Source: Lachnospiraceae bacterium UBA7481 (GTDB lineage Bacteria > Bacillota > Clostridia > Lachnospirales > Lachnospiraceae). From it: a stretch of DNA of 8,756 bases. The stretch lies in contig DLOP01000087.1 of NCBI GenBank assembly GCA_002478505.1, forward strand, positions 1 through 8,756. Reading direction: 5' to 3'. The notes under the pieces were generated by a model. It was not told the DNA's origin, did not search any database, and saw only the letters and a list, made by a program, of their open reading frames with translations. The position numbers and the translations under genes are program-made. Shown here in pieces: positions 1 through 5,912 of this stretch. Each line of letters begins with the position of its first letter. The stretch's first letter is position 1.

Positions 1-32
1 ATATTTTTCTTCATTGAAATATTTACGCCCAT
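1..32 (-). CDS. Possible start of a following gene (first 10 codons only)
   Basis: An ATG at 30-32 on the minus strand is preceded by GGAAG (40-44) at a 7-base spacing and opens a frame reading MGVNISMKKN that runs off the window edge. It lies 58 bases after the stop of the DUF6270-like gene, a normal spacing for the next gene of the cluster. Ten codons are too few to recognise a family. The other minus-strand frames here also stay open to the edge, so the frame choice rests only on the ribosome site. Treat it as tentative. Confidence 0.25.
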   Translation of the reverse strand, partial: MGVNISMKKN

Positions 33-90
33 CAGTTTTCTTCCAAAAACACAACCTTTTTCTGCAGAGAAATAAACCAGCTGGCTGTTT

Positions 91-1113
91 TCAACACTTC
101 TTCTTGAAATGCTCCAACACTTTGCTTTTCAACTGATTTACAGTATTTAATCCCTTGCCCCAGCTTGAGATGGAAACACTGCTGATTGATGTCCCAATAA
201 ACGGATCTTTTCGCGGCTGATCAAGAAGAATAGCTTCTGTGTCGAACAGTTTCTTACGCGAATAATAATAATTTAAACGCCATTTCTCCATCATATAGGA
301 ACAAGGCGGCAAATCCATACAGTAGCTTTTTTCCCAATCTACTCCAAGTAATTCGCACATTAACTCACCTTGTTGGAGGTAATCCATACTCGTATAATGA
401 AATGGCGGTGGTTCTGTTCTCCCCTCCCACTCCGCAGCAACCATATTTTCTGGAAAAGAATAAATATTACATCCATCAATCTGTTGTATTGTGTATTGTG
501 TCAATTCACGGACATATTTTTCATCGTCTTTATATTTAAGTTCATTTTTCTCACTGTATTTACACACCTTTAATTCTTTGTTAAGCCATTTGTTCGGAAA
601 TGTTGGAATGCAGAATATAATCTGTTCCGGTCTATAATTTATTTTGAGCCATCGTATTAGCTGATCTTGTGCATCATATACCAGTTCTGGCGGCAGGCAA
701 CTATAATCTATAATCTCATATGCAAACTCGTTTTCTTTAAAATACTTAATTTCCGATAAAACGTTTAAAAGCCTTCTCCCTTCCCACAATCTTGCAATTG
801 TTGTTTTGTCATTAAATGTAATACGGAACATTTCAAAACTGCTCGAAACGAAATCAAAGGTTATATAATCTGTCTTATTTTTTTCCAGTTTTTCAATACA
901 TGTCTTATTAAGATTAAAATCCAAGCACTCTTTTTCAAATTTTGTAAATACCGGAAGATCAAACTTTTCATACGGAATATTAAGCGGTACGTCAAAACAT
1001 GAAAACGGTGTGATTTGGAAAATAAAATTTTTAACGCTAATTGAATTAAGTAGCTGAGGTGCATTAAAAATATTTCTTCCTACACAGCATCCCCATACTG
1101 ACATTGTCTGCAT
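91..1113 (-). CDS. DUF6270-like (SGNH-fold-like) protein of a polysaccharide cluster
   Basis: A 340-residue cytoplasmic-looking protein with no signal peptide or membrane segment. The start is VWGCCVGRNIF (residues 6-16), which resembles the GSCVSRD-type opening of DUF6270 proteins. Further resemblances are a DYITFDFVSSSF strand (82-93) and a PFHYT motif near 237-241, like the late His-Tyr motif of that family. DUF6270 proteins are often found in capsule or lipopolysaccharide loci; their reaction is not established, and an esterase or acyl-transfer role is only a fold-based guess. The usual Ser of GSC is Cys here (C9) and the Asp of RD is Asn (N14). The start at 1113 is chosen for GGAAGG (1122-1127), 8 bases upstream. 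The gene is conspicuously AT-rich: three hand-counted 60-base rows gave 28-33% GC, against 55-62% in two rows from neighbouring genes. This suggests separate acquisition. Family assignment is from memory of motifs and is moderate. Confidence 0.7.
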   Translation of the reverse strand: MQTMSVWGCCVGRNIFNAPQLLNSISVKNFIFQITPFSCFDVPLNIPYEKFDLPVFTKFEKECLDFNLNKTCIEKLEKNKTDYITFDFVSSSFEMFRITFNDKTTIARLWEGRRLLNVLSEIKYFKENEFAYEIIDYSCLPPELVYDAQDQLIRWLKINYRPEQIIFCIPTFPNKWLNKELKVCKYSEKNELKYKDDEKYVRELTQYTIQQIDGCNIYSFPENMVAAEWEGRTEPPPFHYTSMDYLQQGELMCELLGVDWEKSYCMDLPPCSYMMEKWRLNYYYSRKKLFDTEAILLDQPRKDPFIGTSISSVSISSWGKGLNTVNQLKSKVLEHFKKKC

Positions 1114-1172
1114 ATTATTATCCTTCCCTTGATTTATACATACACTGTTTCAAATCAATTTGTGCTTTACAT

Positions 1173-1630
1173 TCCTTGATTCGCTTCAAGCTCTTCTTCC
1201 GAAAGAACTCATCCCTTACGCTTAGCACCTCGTCCAGTATCAGTATCTCTGCCGCGTCCCCCGCCGTAGCGATGGCGAATCCCAGGCAGTTCACCATGCC
1301 GTAGGAGAAGTTCTTCACCTTTTCCTCCATGAAATCCTGAAGCTCCGAAAACTCTATAATCTCTTTATATTGGGCAACCAGAATCTCTTCGGAATAACCG
1401 ATGATGAAACCCCATTGAGGTACGCATTTTCTCTCGCCGACTGTCCCATGTCAAATCCGTTTCCCAACGTCAAAAGCCACACCTCCCTAAGACCTGCGTT
1501 ATCCAAATGTCCGCCGAATACAATCTTAAGCATTGTGGATTTAACGAAACCGCTGATTTCAATCACGCCTGTGTATACATTGAAAATACATTATAAATGG
1601 CATAAAGCCTGTGGTAAGATACTTCTCTTT
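1173..1630 (-). pseudogene. Broken second copy of the Wzt-type ABC ATPase
   Basis: Translating the minus strand gives, in pieces, the same protein as the ATPase at 1712-2758. An EVSYHRLYA stretch (about 1600-1625) matches KISYRTLHA. Then come FNVY...KST, LLTLGNGFDM...ENAYLNG, FIIGYS, FMEEKVKNFS and a Walker B region ILILDEVLSV. The pieces are out of frame with each other: one shift lies in the T-run near 1583-1586 and another near 1406-1413. The Walker A glycine core is lost, about four codons shorter and reading ISGFVKST. The signature is changed (FSYGM, then NC for SR). The homology stops at RIKE (about 1173), before the H-loop. It cannot make a working ATPase. Differences from the intact gene in the best-preserved part are mostly at third codon positions, so it looks like an old diverged paralogue rather than a fresh duplicate. 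It fills most of the roughly 600 bases between the two intact genes. I see no other gene there. Confidence 0.85.
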
Positions 1631-1711
1631 CTTACAATAATAAAATATATTCCTGCTCCTTTTTCCCATCCTCAAATAAGCATCCCATACCGACTATACA
1701 ATCATCTTTTC

Positions 1712-2758
1712 CTACCCATACATCCTCCGATACGCCTCGCACACCTTCTTCGTATTCCCCTCCATCACAAAATTCCCCTTTTCTATCCACACCGCTCTGG
1801 TGCAGTTATCTATGATCGTCCCCATCCCATGGGACACCATCAGCACCGTAGAGCCGCCGTGTATCATCTCCTTGATTCTTGCAAGGGATTTCTGTCTGAA
1901 AAATTCATCTCCCACGGATAGAACCTCGTCCAGGATCAGTATTTCCGCCGCATCTCCTGCTGTCGCGATTGCAAATCCCAGACGGGAGACCATACCGGAG
2001 GAAAAGTTCTTCACCTTTTCTTCCATAAAATCTTTCAATTCAGCAAATTCCACGATATCATCATAATGCTCATCTATGAATTCCCGGCTGTAACCGATGA
2101 TGGCGCCATTCAGATAGACATTCTCCTTGGCGGTCAGCTCCATATCAAAGCCTGTCCCAAGCGTCAGAAGCTGCAACTTGCTGCGATCTACCTTCACACG
2201 TCCCGTAGTCGGCGTAAGTATGCCAGCCACGATCCTTAACAGCGTGGATTTTCCGGAGCCGTTGGTCCCGATGATACCGATGATCTCCCCCGGATATACA
2301 TTGAATGAGATGTGGCTCAGCGCATGCAGCGTCCGGTAGCTGATCTTCCCCCGAAGTTTTTTGATCATCCATTCCTTGATGCCGGAGACATTCTGCATGG
2401 CGACCTTAAAATCCATACTGATATTCTCGATCACGATGACCGGATCTACTTTCTCAAAAACCTCTTTTTCCCATTTTTCGGATTCTTCGATAAGCAGATC
2501 CAGATCAATGATCTCAAAACCGTCTTTTTCTTCCTGTTCCCGCTTTCTCTGCTCCTCTTTCCTCCGCTCTTCTTCCTTTTTCTTCTCCTCCCGCTTCTTT
2601 GCCGCTTTATCCCTGATCTTCTCTCTTTCCATTTCTCTGGAATATTCCACATAGGTCTGGATCGTGGAGATGATCAGCACGATCACCACCACCACAAGCG
2701 CCGGGATATATACGGTCTTCTGCCTGAATATACTGTTTATCAATTCACCAAAGCCCAT
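1712..2758 (-). CDS. ABC transporter ATP-binding protein, Wzt/TagH type, with N-terminal membrane anchor
   Basis: This is the ATPase of an ABC exporter for cell-surface polysaccharide or teichoic-acid-like polymer, acting at the inner face of the membrane with the permease encoded just upstream. In the 348-residue form, Walker A GTNGSGKST is at 164-172. A Wzt-type TLGTGFDMELTAKEN segment covers about 199-213. The signature FSSGM is at 252-256, Walker B ILILDE at 273-278 (catalytic Glu 278) and the H-loop His at 310. It ends soon after the ATPase core, so the C-terminal sugar-recognition domain of classical Wzt is absent. Unusually, about 105 residues precede the ATPase: a membrane segment (about 16-37), then a long Glu/Lys/Arg-rich run (about 41-79) expected to form a charged single helix. 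I chose the ATG at 2758 because AAAAAGG (2766-2772) is 7 bases away; the ATG at 2764 is only 1 base from it and would add two residues. The permease stop is 18 bases upstream, so the two genes are co-transcribed. Confidence 0.93.
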   Translation of the reverse strand: MGFGELINSIFRQKTVYIPALVVVVIVLIISTIQTYVEYSREMEREKIRDKAAKKREEKKKEEERRKEEQRKREQEEKDGFEIIDLDLLIEESEKWEKEVFEKVDPVIVIENISMDFKVAMQNVSGIKEWMIKKLRGKISYRTLHALSHISFNVYPGEIIGIIGTNGSGKSTLLRIVAGILTPTTGRVKVDRSKLQLLTLGTGFDMELTAKENVYLNGAIIGYSREFIDEHYDDIVEFAELKDFMEEKVKNFSSGMVSRLGFAIATAGDAAEILILDEVLSVGDEFFRQKSLARIKEMIHGGSTVLMVSHGMGTIIDNCTRAVWIEKGNFVMEGNTKKVCEAYRRMYG

Positions 2759-2765
2759 ATCCATA

Positions 2766-2772
2766 CCTTTTT
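2766..2772 (-). promoter_or_regulatory. Ribosome binding site that decides the ATPase start
   Basis: AAAAAGG on the minus strand. Two in-frame ATGs follow: one at 1 base (2764), too close for initiation, and one at 7 bases (2758), a normal spacing. This favours the shorter, 348-residue product. Confidence 0.55.
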
Positions 2773-2776
2773 CCCA

Positions 2777-3550
2777 TTAAATATTTTGAACCAGAATCTT
2801 ATCTTTATTGATGCTGAATACCAGATTTCCCAGCACAAGCATACCGATCCCCCACCAAGCCATCCTGATCCATTCTTCCCGCAATGGCCACTGATGGTAC
2901 AGGACGCAGTTCCTTGCCGCCGCGATACAGGTATAAACAGGATTCATCCTGACCACCGACTGCATCTGGGGACTAAGCTGGTCAACAGGATAAAAAAGGG
3001 CGCTCAGATACATCCACAACTGTAGCAGGATTGAATACAGATATTTCACATCCGGCATCAGGGAATAGGCAATGGCAAGCATATAACCTATACCGGTGGA
3101 GAACATCAGAAGCAGTAATACGATCAACGGGAATGCCAGCAGATGCTCTGTCGGCATGATCCCGAAAAACGCCACAATCAATATATAGGCTGCCAGAGAA
3201 TATCCAAAATTCACCAAAGACGTCAGGATCCTTGACAACGGAAAGATCTGTCTTGGAAGCTTTGTCCTTGTCATAAGGGTCTTATTATCCACCAGCGCCG
3301 TCATTGCCGAATTGGTCGCGCCGGTAAACATACCCCACAGGATGCTCCCCGTCAGATAGTACACAGGGTAATTTTCCATGGAACGCTTAAATATCGTGGA
3401 AAAGATCAGCGTCATAACAACCATGGACAGCAGGGGATTTAATACGCTCCACAAGACGCCGAGATACGATCTGACATATTTTCTTTTGACTTCCCTGCCT
3501 ACCAGTTCATTCATCACAAACAGGTATTGTTTTAAACTCCCCGCCTTCAT
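2777..3550 (-). CDS. ABC-2 type permease for polysaccharide export (Wzm/TagG-like)
   Basis: A 257-residue integral membrane protein, the usual length for this family, forming the channel of an ABC exporter with the adjacent ATPase. It would carry a lipid-linked glycan across the cytoplasmic membrane. It opens with a short amphipathic cytosolic stretch rich in Arg/Lys (15-28), then the family-typical SYLGVLWSVLNPLLSMVV (28-45) entering the first membrane segment. Further hydrophobic segments lie at about 62-82, 110-131, 137-162, 172-188 and 227-246, giving about six. The cytosolic KLPR segment (97-100) after the second span is also typical. The start ATG at 3550 has only a weak ribosome site, but the next ATG would remove conserved N-terminal residues. 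It sits 24 bases after the COG5610-like stop and 18 bases before the ATPase start, which points to one operon. The ABC pairing implies export of a finished polymer rather than Wzx/Wzy assembly. Confidence 0.93.
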   Translation of the reverse strand: MKAGSLKQYLFVMNELVGREVKRKYVRSYLGVLWSVLNPLLSMVVMTLIFSTIFKRSMENYPVYYLTGSILWGMFTGATNSAMTALVDNKTLMTRTKLPRQIFPLSRILTSLVNFGYSLAAYILIVAFFGIMPTEHLLAFPLIVLLLLMFSTGIGYMLAIAYSLMPDVKYLYSILLQLWMYLSALFYPVDQLSPQMQSVVRMNPVYTCIAAARNCVLYHQWPLREEWIRMAWWGIGMLVLGNLVFSINKDKILVQNI

Positions 3551-3574
3551 CCGTTTTGTGATTACCCGCTTCCC

Positions 3575-4837
3575 TTATGATCTCTTTAATTTTTTCCTGA
3601 TATAAACCAGACGCTTATACATCCGTATCTGAAACAAATGATAACCCACAGCCCTGCCTGCGCGCGCCGCACTGCCCTCCGGCCATGCGCTGTCCTTTAA
3701 CGTCTCTTTCTTGATCCCCTTCATGATCAGCAGTCTTCTTATAGCATGAAAATTACGGAGCTCCCTATTGTCTAAGACTGCCGCCACCGGCTGTAGGCTG
3801 CTTTCAGATACGTCGTCAGAAAACAGATACTCCCCGTATTCCGCGACATCGCTTTCCATCGGCCGGCTCATCAGTCCCTCTAGCCGCCTTTGGGCCTCTT
3901 TTCGCGGCTGTATCAAGGATTTTAACTTATCCGGCTGCAACAGCAGTCTCTCCAGACAAAGTTCATTCCTTATCATGCGCTCTCTGTTAGGATTTTGGGT
4001 TGTCTCATAGACCGGAAACATCCTGCCGTCTTCCTCCCTGTATCCCACCGTCATACCCTCCTTAGCGGAGCAGACTGCTTCAAACAGACAATTATTAAAG
4101 CGCACCTTCTTCTCTATATCCTTATATGGTCGGAAATAATAAGTATGGTACATCGCAGGAGCAACATTCTTCGGAAGCTCATACAGTCCGAAATAAAATC
4201 CCTGGATCAGACTCCCTGCGCTTTCCATTGCGGACTGCCTAAGATGCTCCAACGTCTGCTGCAGTGACCCGGTCCATCCGCTGTCAACGATGGCAAATGC
4301 GTCCTGCTCCAGCACTCCCTCCTGTTTCAGGTAACGGATAGTGCTATGGTATGCATCTTCCGCATGCTGATGCAGCAGCTTCATAAATATCCCGCACTCT
4401 GATAAGATGGGTTTCAAACGCTGCGTATCCGCATAGCTGAGCACACGATCCAGCTCCTCCTGTTTCCCAAGCTGCCTTGCGACTTCTTCCGACTCCGCCT
4501 GATCCAGTCCGCCGCGCCTCAGGATCTTCCTTAAGGTGACATGGACGCCTCCCACGCAGATCTTTTCCACAGGATCCGCATCCGGCAGATAAAACTCCGC
4601 CATCCGCCACGCATACCTTGATCCCTCCAGATACCGGCACGTAAGCGGAAGCTTCTCCTGCTCTATCATCCGGCGCGCGATCTTATAGACCAGCCACCCA
4701 TCCCTTGCCAGAAAATATAACTTATGTATCTTTAGGGAAAGCGCCTCCCTGATCACCCAGTCCGTATAGGAAACCAATGCAGGCGCCCATATTGTTTCAA
4801 AGTCCCGTTTCTTATCCCATTTCTTTTCCTGTTCCAT
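3575..4837 (-). CDS. Stand-alone protein resembling the C-terminal part of COG5610 (HAD-linked surface glycan protein)
   Basis: A 420-residue soluble protein. Two motifs stand out: LYFLARDGW at 40-48 and AIVDSGWTGSLQQ at 182-194, followed by FNNCLFEAVCSA (247-258). These are the hallmarks I associate with the C-terminal region of COG5610, 'predicted HAD-superfamily hydrolase', whose members occur in capsule and lipopolysaccharide gene clusters. In the full-length family an N-terminal HAD domain with a DxDxT-type nucleophile motif precedes this part. Here the protein starts only about 40 residues before YFLARDGW and I see no such motif, so phosphatase activity is not supported. Function is unknown; a role in making or modifying the exported glycan is inferred from position between a GT2 gene (48 bases upstream) and the permease (24 bases downstream). 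The start at 4837 has a poorly placed GC-rich ribosome site (GGGGCGG), so it may be translated less efficiently or by coupling. Family call moderate. Confidence 0.75.
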   Translation of the reverse strand: MEQEKKWDKKRDFETIWAPALVSYTDWVIREALSLKIHKLYFLARDGWLVYKIARRMIEQEKLPLTCRYLEGSRYAWRMAEFYLPDADPVEKICVGGVHVTLRKILRRGGLDQAESEEVARQLGKQEELDRVLSYADTQRLKPILSECGIFMKLLHQHAEDAYHSTIRYLKQEGVLEQDAFAIVDSGWTGSLQQTLEHLRQSAMESAGSLIQGFYFGLYELPKNVAPAMYHTYYFRPYKDIEKKVRFNNCLFEAVCSAKEGMTVGYREEDGRMFPVYETTQNPNRERMIRNELCLERLLLQPDKLKSLIQPRKEAQRRLEGLMSRPMESDVAEYGEYLFSDDVSESSLQPVAAVLDNRELRNFHAIRRLLIMKGIKKETLKDSAWPEGSAARAGRAVGYHLFQIRMYKRLVYIRKKLKRS

Positions 4838-4860
4838 ATCCGCCCCGGACGATCTGATCT

Positions 4861-4879
4861 GCTCTTTCCATAAAAGAGC
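4861..4879 (-). other. Small stem-loop between the GT2 and COG5610-like genes
   Basis: GCTCTTT (4861-4867) and AAAGAGC (4873-4879) form a perfect 7-bp stem with a 5-base loop inside the 48-base gap. No T-run follows on the minus strand, so it is not a convincing terminator. It could act in mRNA processing or be neutral. Confidence 0.35.
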
Positions 4880-4885
4880 CGGATC

Positions 4886-5758
4886 TTATCCCATTTCTTC
4901 CTGAATGATATAATTTACGGATCCTGCTGTGGAAAGCAGACGCTTTTTCTTATAATATGCAACCACCGGATAGGGCAGCAGACCTGTTGCAAGCGGCCTT
5001 GACATATACATCAACTGCATCCATTTCGGGATGTCCATTGCCTGAAAATACCTCGCCCTTATCTTTGCTTCATTCCACCTTGTCAGCCATGTCCTCTTTT
5101 TATAAGAAGACGCGCTCTGACGGTATAAAAGAAGCTCCTCCTGTAAGTTATATCCTCTAAGCCCCTGCCGGTACAGCCGCAGGAACAGCTCGTAATCCTC
5201 GCAGCGCAGGGTTTCCTGCGTCACCTCATATCCTCCGCCGCCCGCAAACAGCTCCCGCCGGAACATGACCGTGGGATGGATAAACGGGGAAAACGGCAGG
5301 AAATTGTACTGATTCGGCTCCTTTGCCATGACCAGCGTCCCCCAGATCGTTTCATTATCAAAGACTCGAGCGTTGCTCCCCACCCATGCATATTCCGCAT
5401 GGCGTTCCAAAAAATCAACTTCCCTTTTCAGACGGTCGGGAAGCGAAATATCATCCGCGTCCATCCTTGCAAGATATTTCCCTCTGGCTTCGCCGATACA
5501 CTGATTCAGCGAAAAAGCCAGTCCCTTGTTCTCCTCGTTTCTGATCACGCGGATCCGCCGGTCAAGATATATCAGATTTCTGATATATTCCGCCGATTTT
5601 TCAACGCTTCCGTCGTCATATATGATAAATTCAAAATCTTTAAACGTCTGCGCCAGGATAGAATTGACTGCCTGCAGCAATTCAACCTGATTGCATTGGT
5701 TATAGACTCCCATGATCACCGAAACTACCGGTTCTTTATCTTTGTGATCCGCAGTCAT
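4886..5758 (-). CDS. GT2-family (GT-A fold) glycosyltransferase
   Basis: A 290-residue cytoplasmic glycosyltransferase that would transfer a sugar from a nucleotide-sugar donor to the growing surface glycan. The family pattern is clear: VVSVIMGVYNQ opening strand (11-21), DDG (48-50), a metal-binding RMDADD motif (98-103, DxD within it), HPTVMFRRE (161-169) and the acceptor-side CEDYELFLRL (186-195), where the ED pair is the expected base region. The C-terminal third is basic with hydrophobic patches and may sit on the membrane. Sugar and linkage cannot be read from sequence. The start ATG at 5758 has an excellent GGAGGAGG site. It overlaps the stop of a 14-codon upstream ORF as ATGA, within a 41-bp tandem duplication, which suggests translational coupling. 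It is the first full gene of the downstream block, after the stem-loop at 5813-5877. Confidence 0.93.
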   Translation of the reverse strand: MTADHKDKEPVVSVIMGVYNQCNQVELLQAVNSILAQTFKDFEFIIYDDGSVEKSAEYIRNLIYLDRRIRVIRNEENKGLAFSLNQCIGEARGKYLARMDADDISLPDRLKREVDFLERHAEYAWVGSNARVFDNETIWGTLVMAKEPNQYNFLPFSPFIHPTVMFRRELFAGGGGYEVTQETLRCEDYELFLRLYRQGLRGYNLQEELLLYRQSASSYKKRTWLTRWNEAKIRARYFQAMDIPKWMQLMYMSRPLATGLLPYPVVAYYKKKRLLSTAGSVNYIIQEEMG

Positions 5759-5799
5759 TCATCCTCCTCCGGTTCTTTATCTTTGTAATCCGTAGTCAT
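5755..5799 (-). CDS. Putative 14-residue leader peptide coupled to the GT2 gene
   Basis: The outer repeat copy opens at ATG 5797-5799, preceded by a GAGGCGG site, and reads MTTDYKDKEPEEDE then TGA at 5755-5757. The stop overlaps the GT2 ATG as ATGA. The peptide is a copy of the GT2 N-terminus (MTADHKDKEP) with a frame change after the proline. It is most simply a by-product of the tandem duplication, but both starts have usable ribosome sites, so it may be translated and may couple or dampen GT2 translation. I know of no family. Confidence 0.4.
   Translation of the reverse strand: MTTDYKDKEPEEDE
5763..5770 (-). promoter_or_regulatory. Ribosome binding site of the GT2 gene
   Basis: GGAGGAGG on the minus strand, 4 bases before ATG 5758 (6-7 if the inner register pairs). 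It lies inside the leader ORF, so ribosomes finishing the leader would pass over it. Confidence 0.7.
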
Positions 5800-5812
5800 T
5801 CATCCGCCTCAT

Positions 5813-5877
5813 AATGTTTTCTAAAAGCCTGCCTCTCTAAAGCGAGAGGCAGACCGCCACACGACTTAGAAAACATT
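5813..5877. repeat. 12-bp inverted repeat enclosing the hairpin
   Basis: AATGTTTTCTAA (5813-5824) and TTAGAAAACATT (5866-5877) are exact reverse complements, 41 bases apart, and enclose the GC-rich hairpin. Together they could form one long nested stem in the RNA just before the GT2 leader. Confidence 0.75.
5829..5852 (-). terminator. GC-rich hairpin, probable weak intrinsic terminator
   Basis: CTGCCTCTC and GAGAGGCAG pair perfectly over 9 bp with a 6-base loop. Read on the minus strand the stem can be extended by a G-U and a G-C pair and is followed by GCTTTTAG, a short T-run. On the plus strand no T-run follows, so the orientation fits transcription from the sorting-signal gene. With only four T residues it may terminate partially and allow read-through into the GT2 gene. 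Confidence 0.55.
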
Positions 5878-5912
5878 TAAAGCCTGAAAATCATAATTTA
5901 TAAAGCATACTT

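Larger units (their letters stand above)
5728..5809. repeat. 41-bp tandem direct repeat spanning the GT2 gene start
   Basis: Copy A (5728-5768) and copy B (5769-5809) are adjacent and match at 38 of 41 positions by hand alignment. Each copy carries a start codon and the first eight codons of the GT2 gene. The ribosome site of the downstream start is formed at the junction. The unit length is not a multiple of three, so the copies are in different frames and the outer one is not an N-terminal extension. Confidence 0.9.

Noticed and set aside
1133..1138. TATAAA (minus strand) as a -10 box for the AT-rich gene
   Set aside because: No -35-like hexamer sits at 16-18 bases; TTGATT is only 14 bases away. 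It is expected by chance in AT-rich sequence.
2312..3025. Long open frame on the plus strand (237 codons)
   Set aside because: It lies opposite the ATPase and permease, which carry clear family motifs. The translation is low-complexity (Phe/Leu/Pro and His runs) as expected from the reverse of Glu/Lys-rich and hydrophobic codons.
5276..5788. Plus-strand open frame of 170 codons opposite the GT2 gene
   Set aside because: It is antisense to a glycosyltransferase with full motifs; the frame is a mirror of its codon pattern.
5890..5895. TATGAT as a possible -10 box before the GT2 leader on the minus strand
   Set aside because: The sequence 17-18 bases upstream (TTTTAG/TTTTTA) is a poor -35, and the stretch is generally AT-rich, so a promoter cannot be supported from sequence alone.
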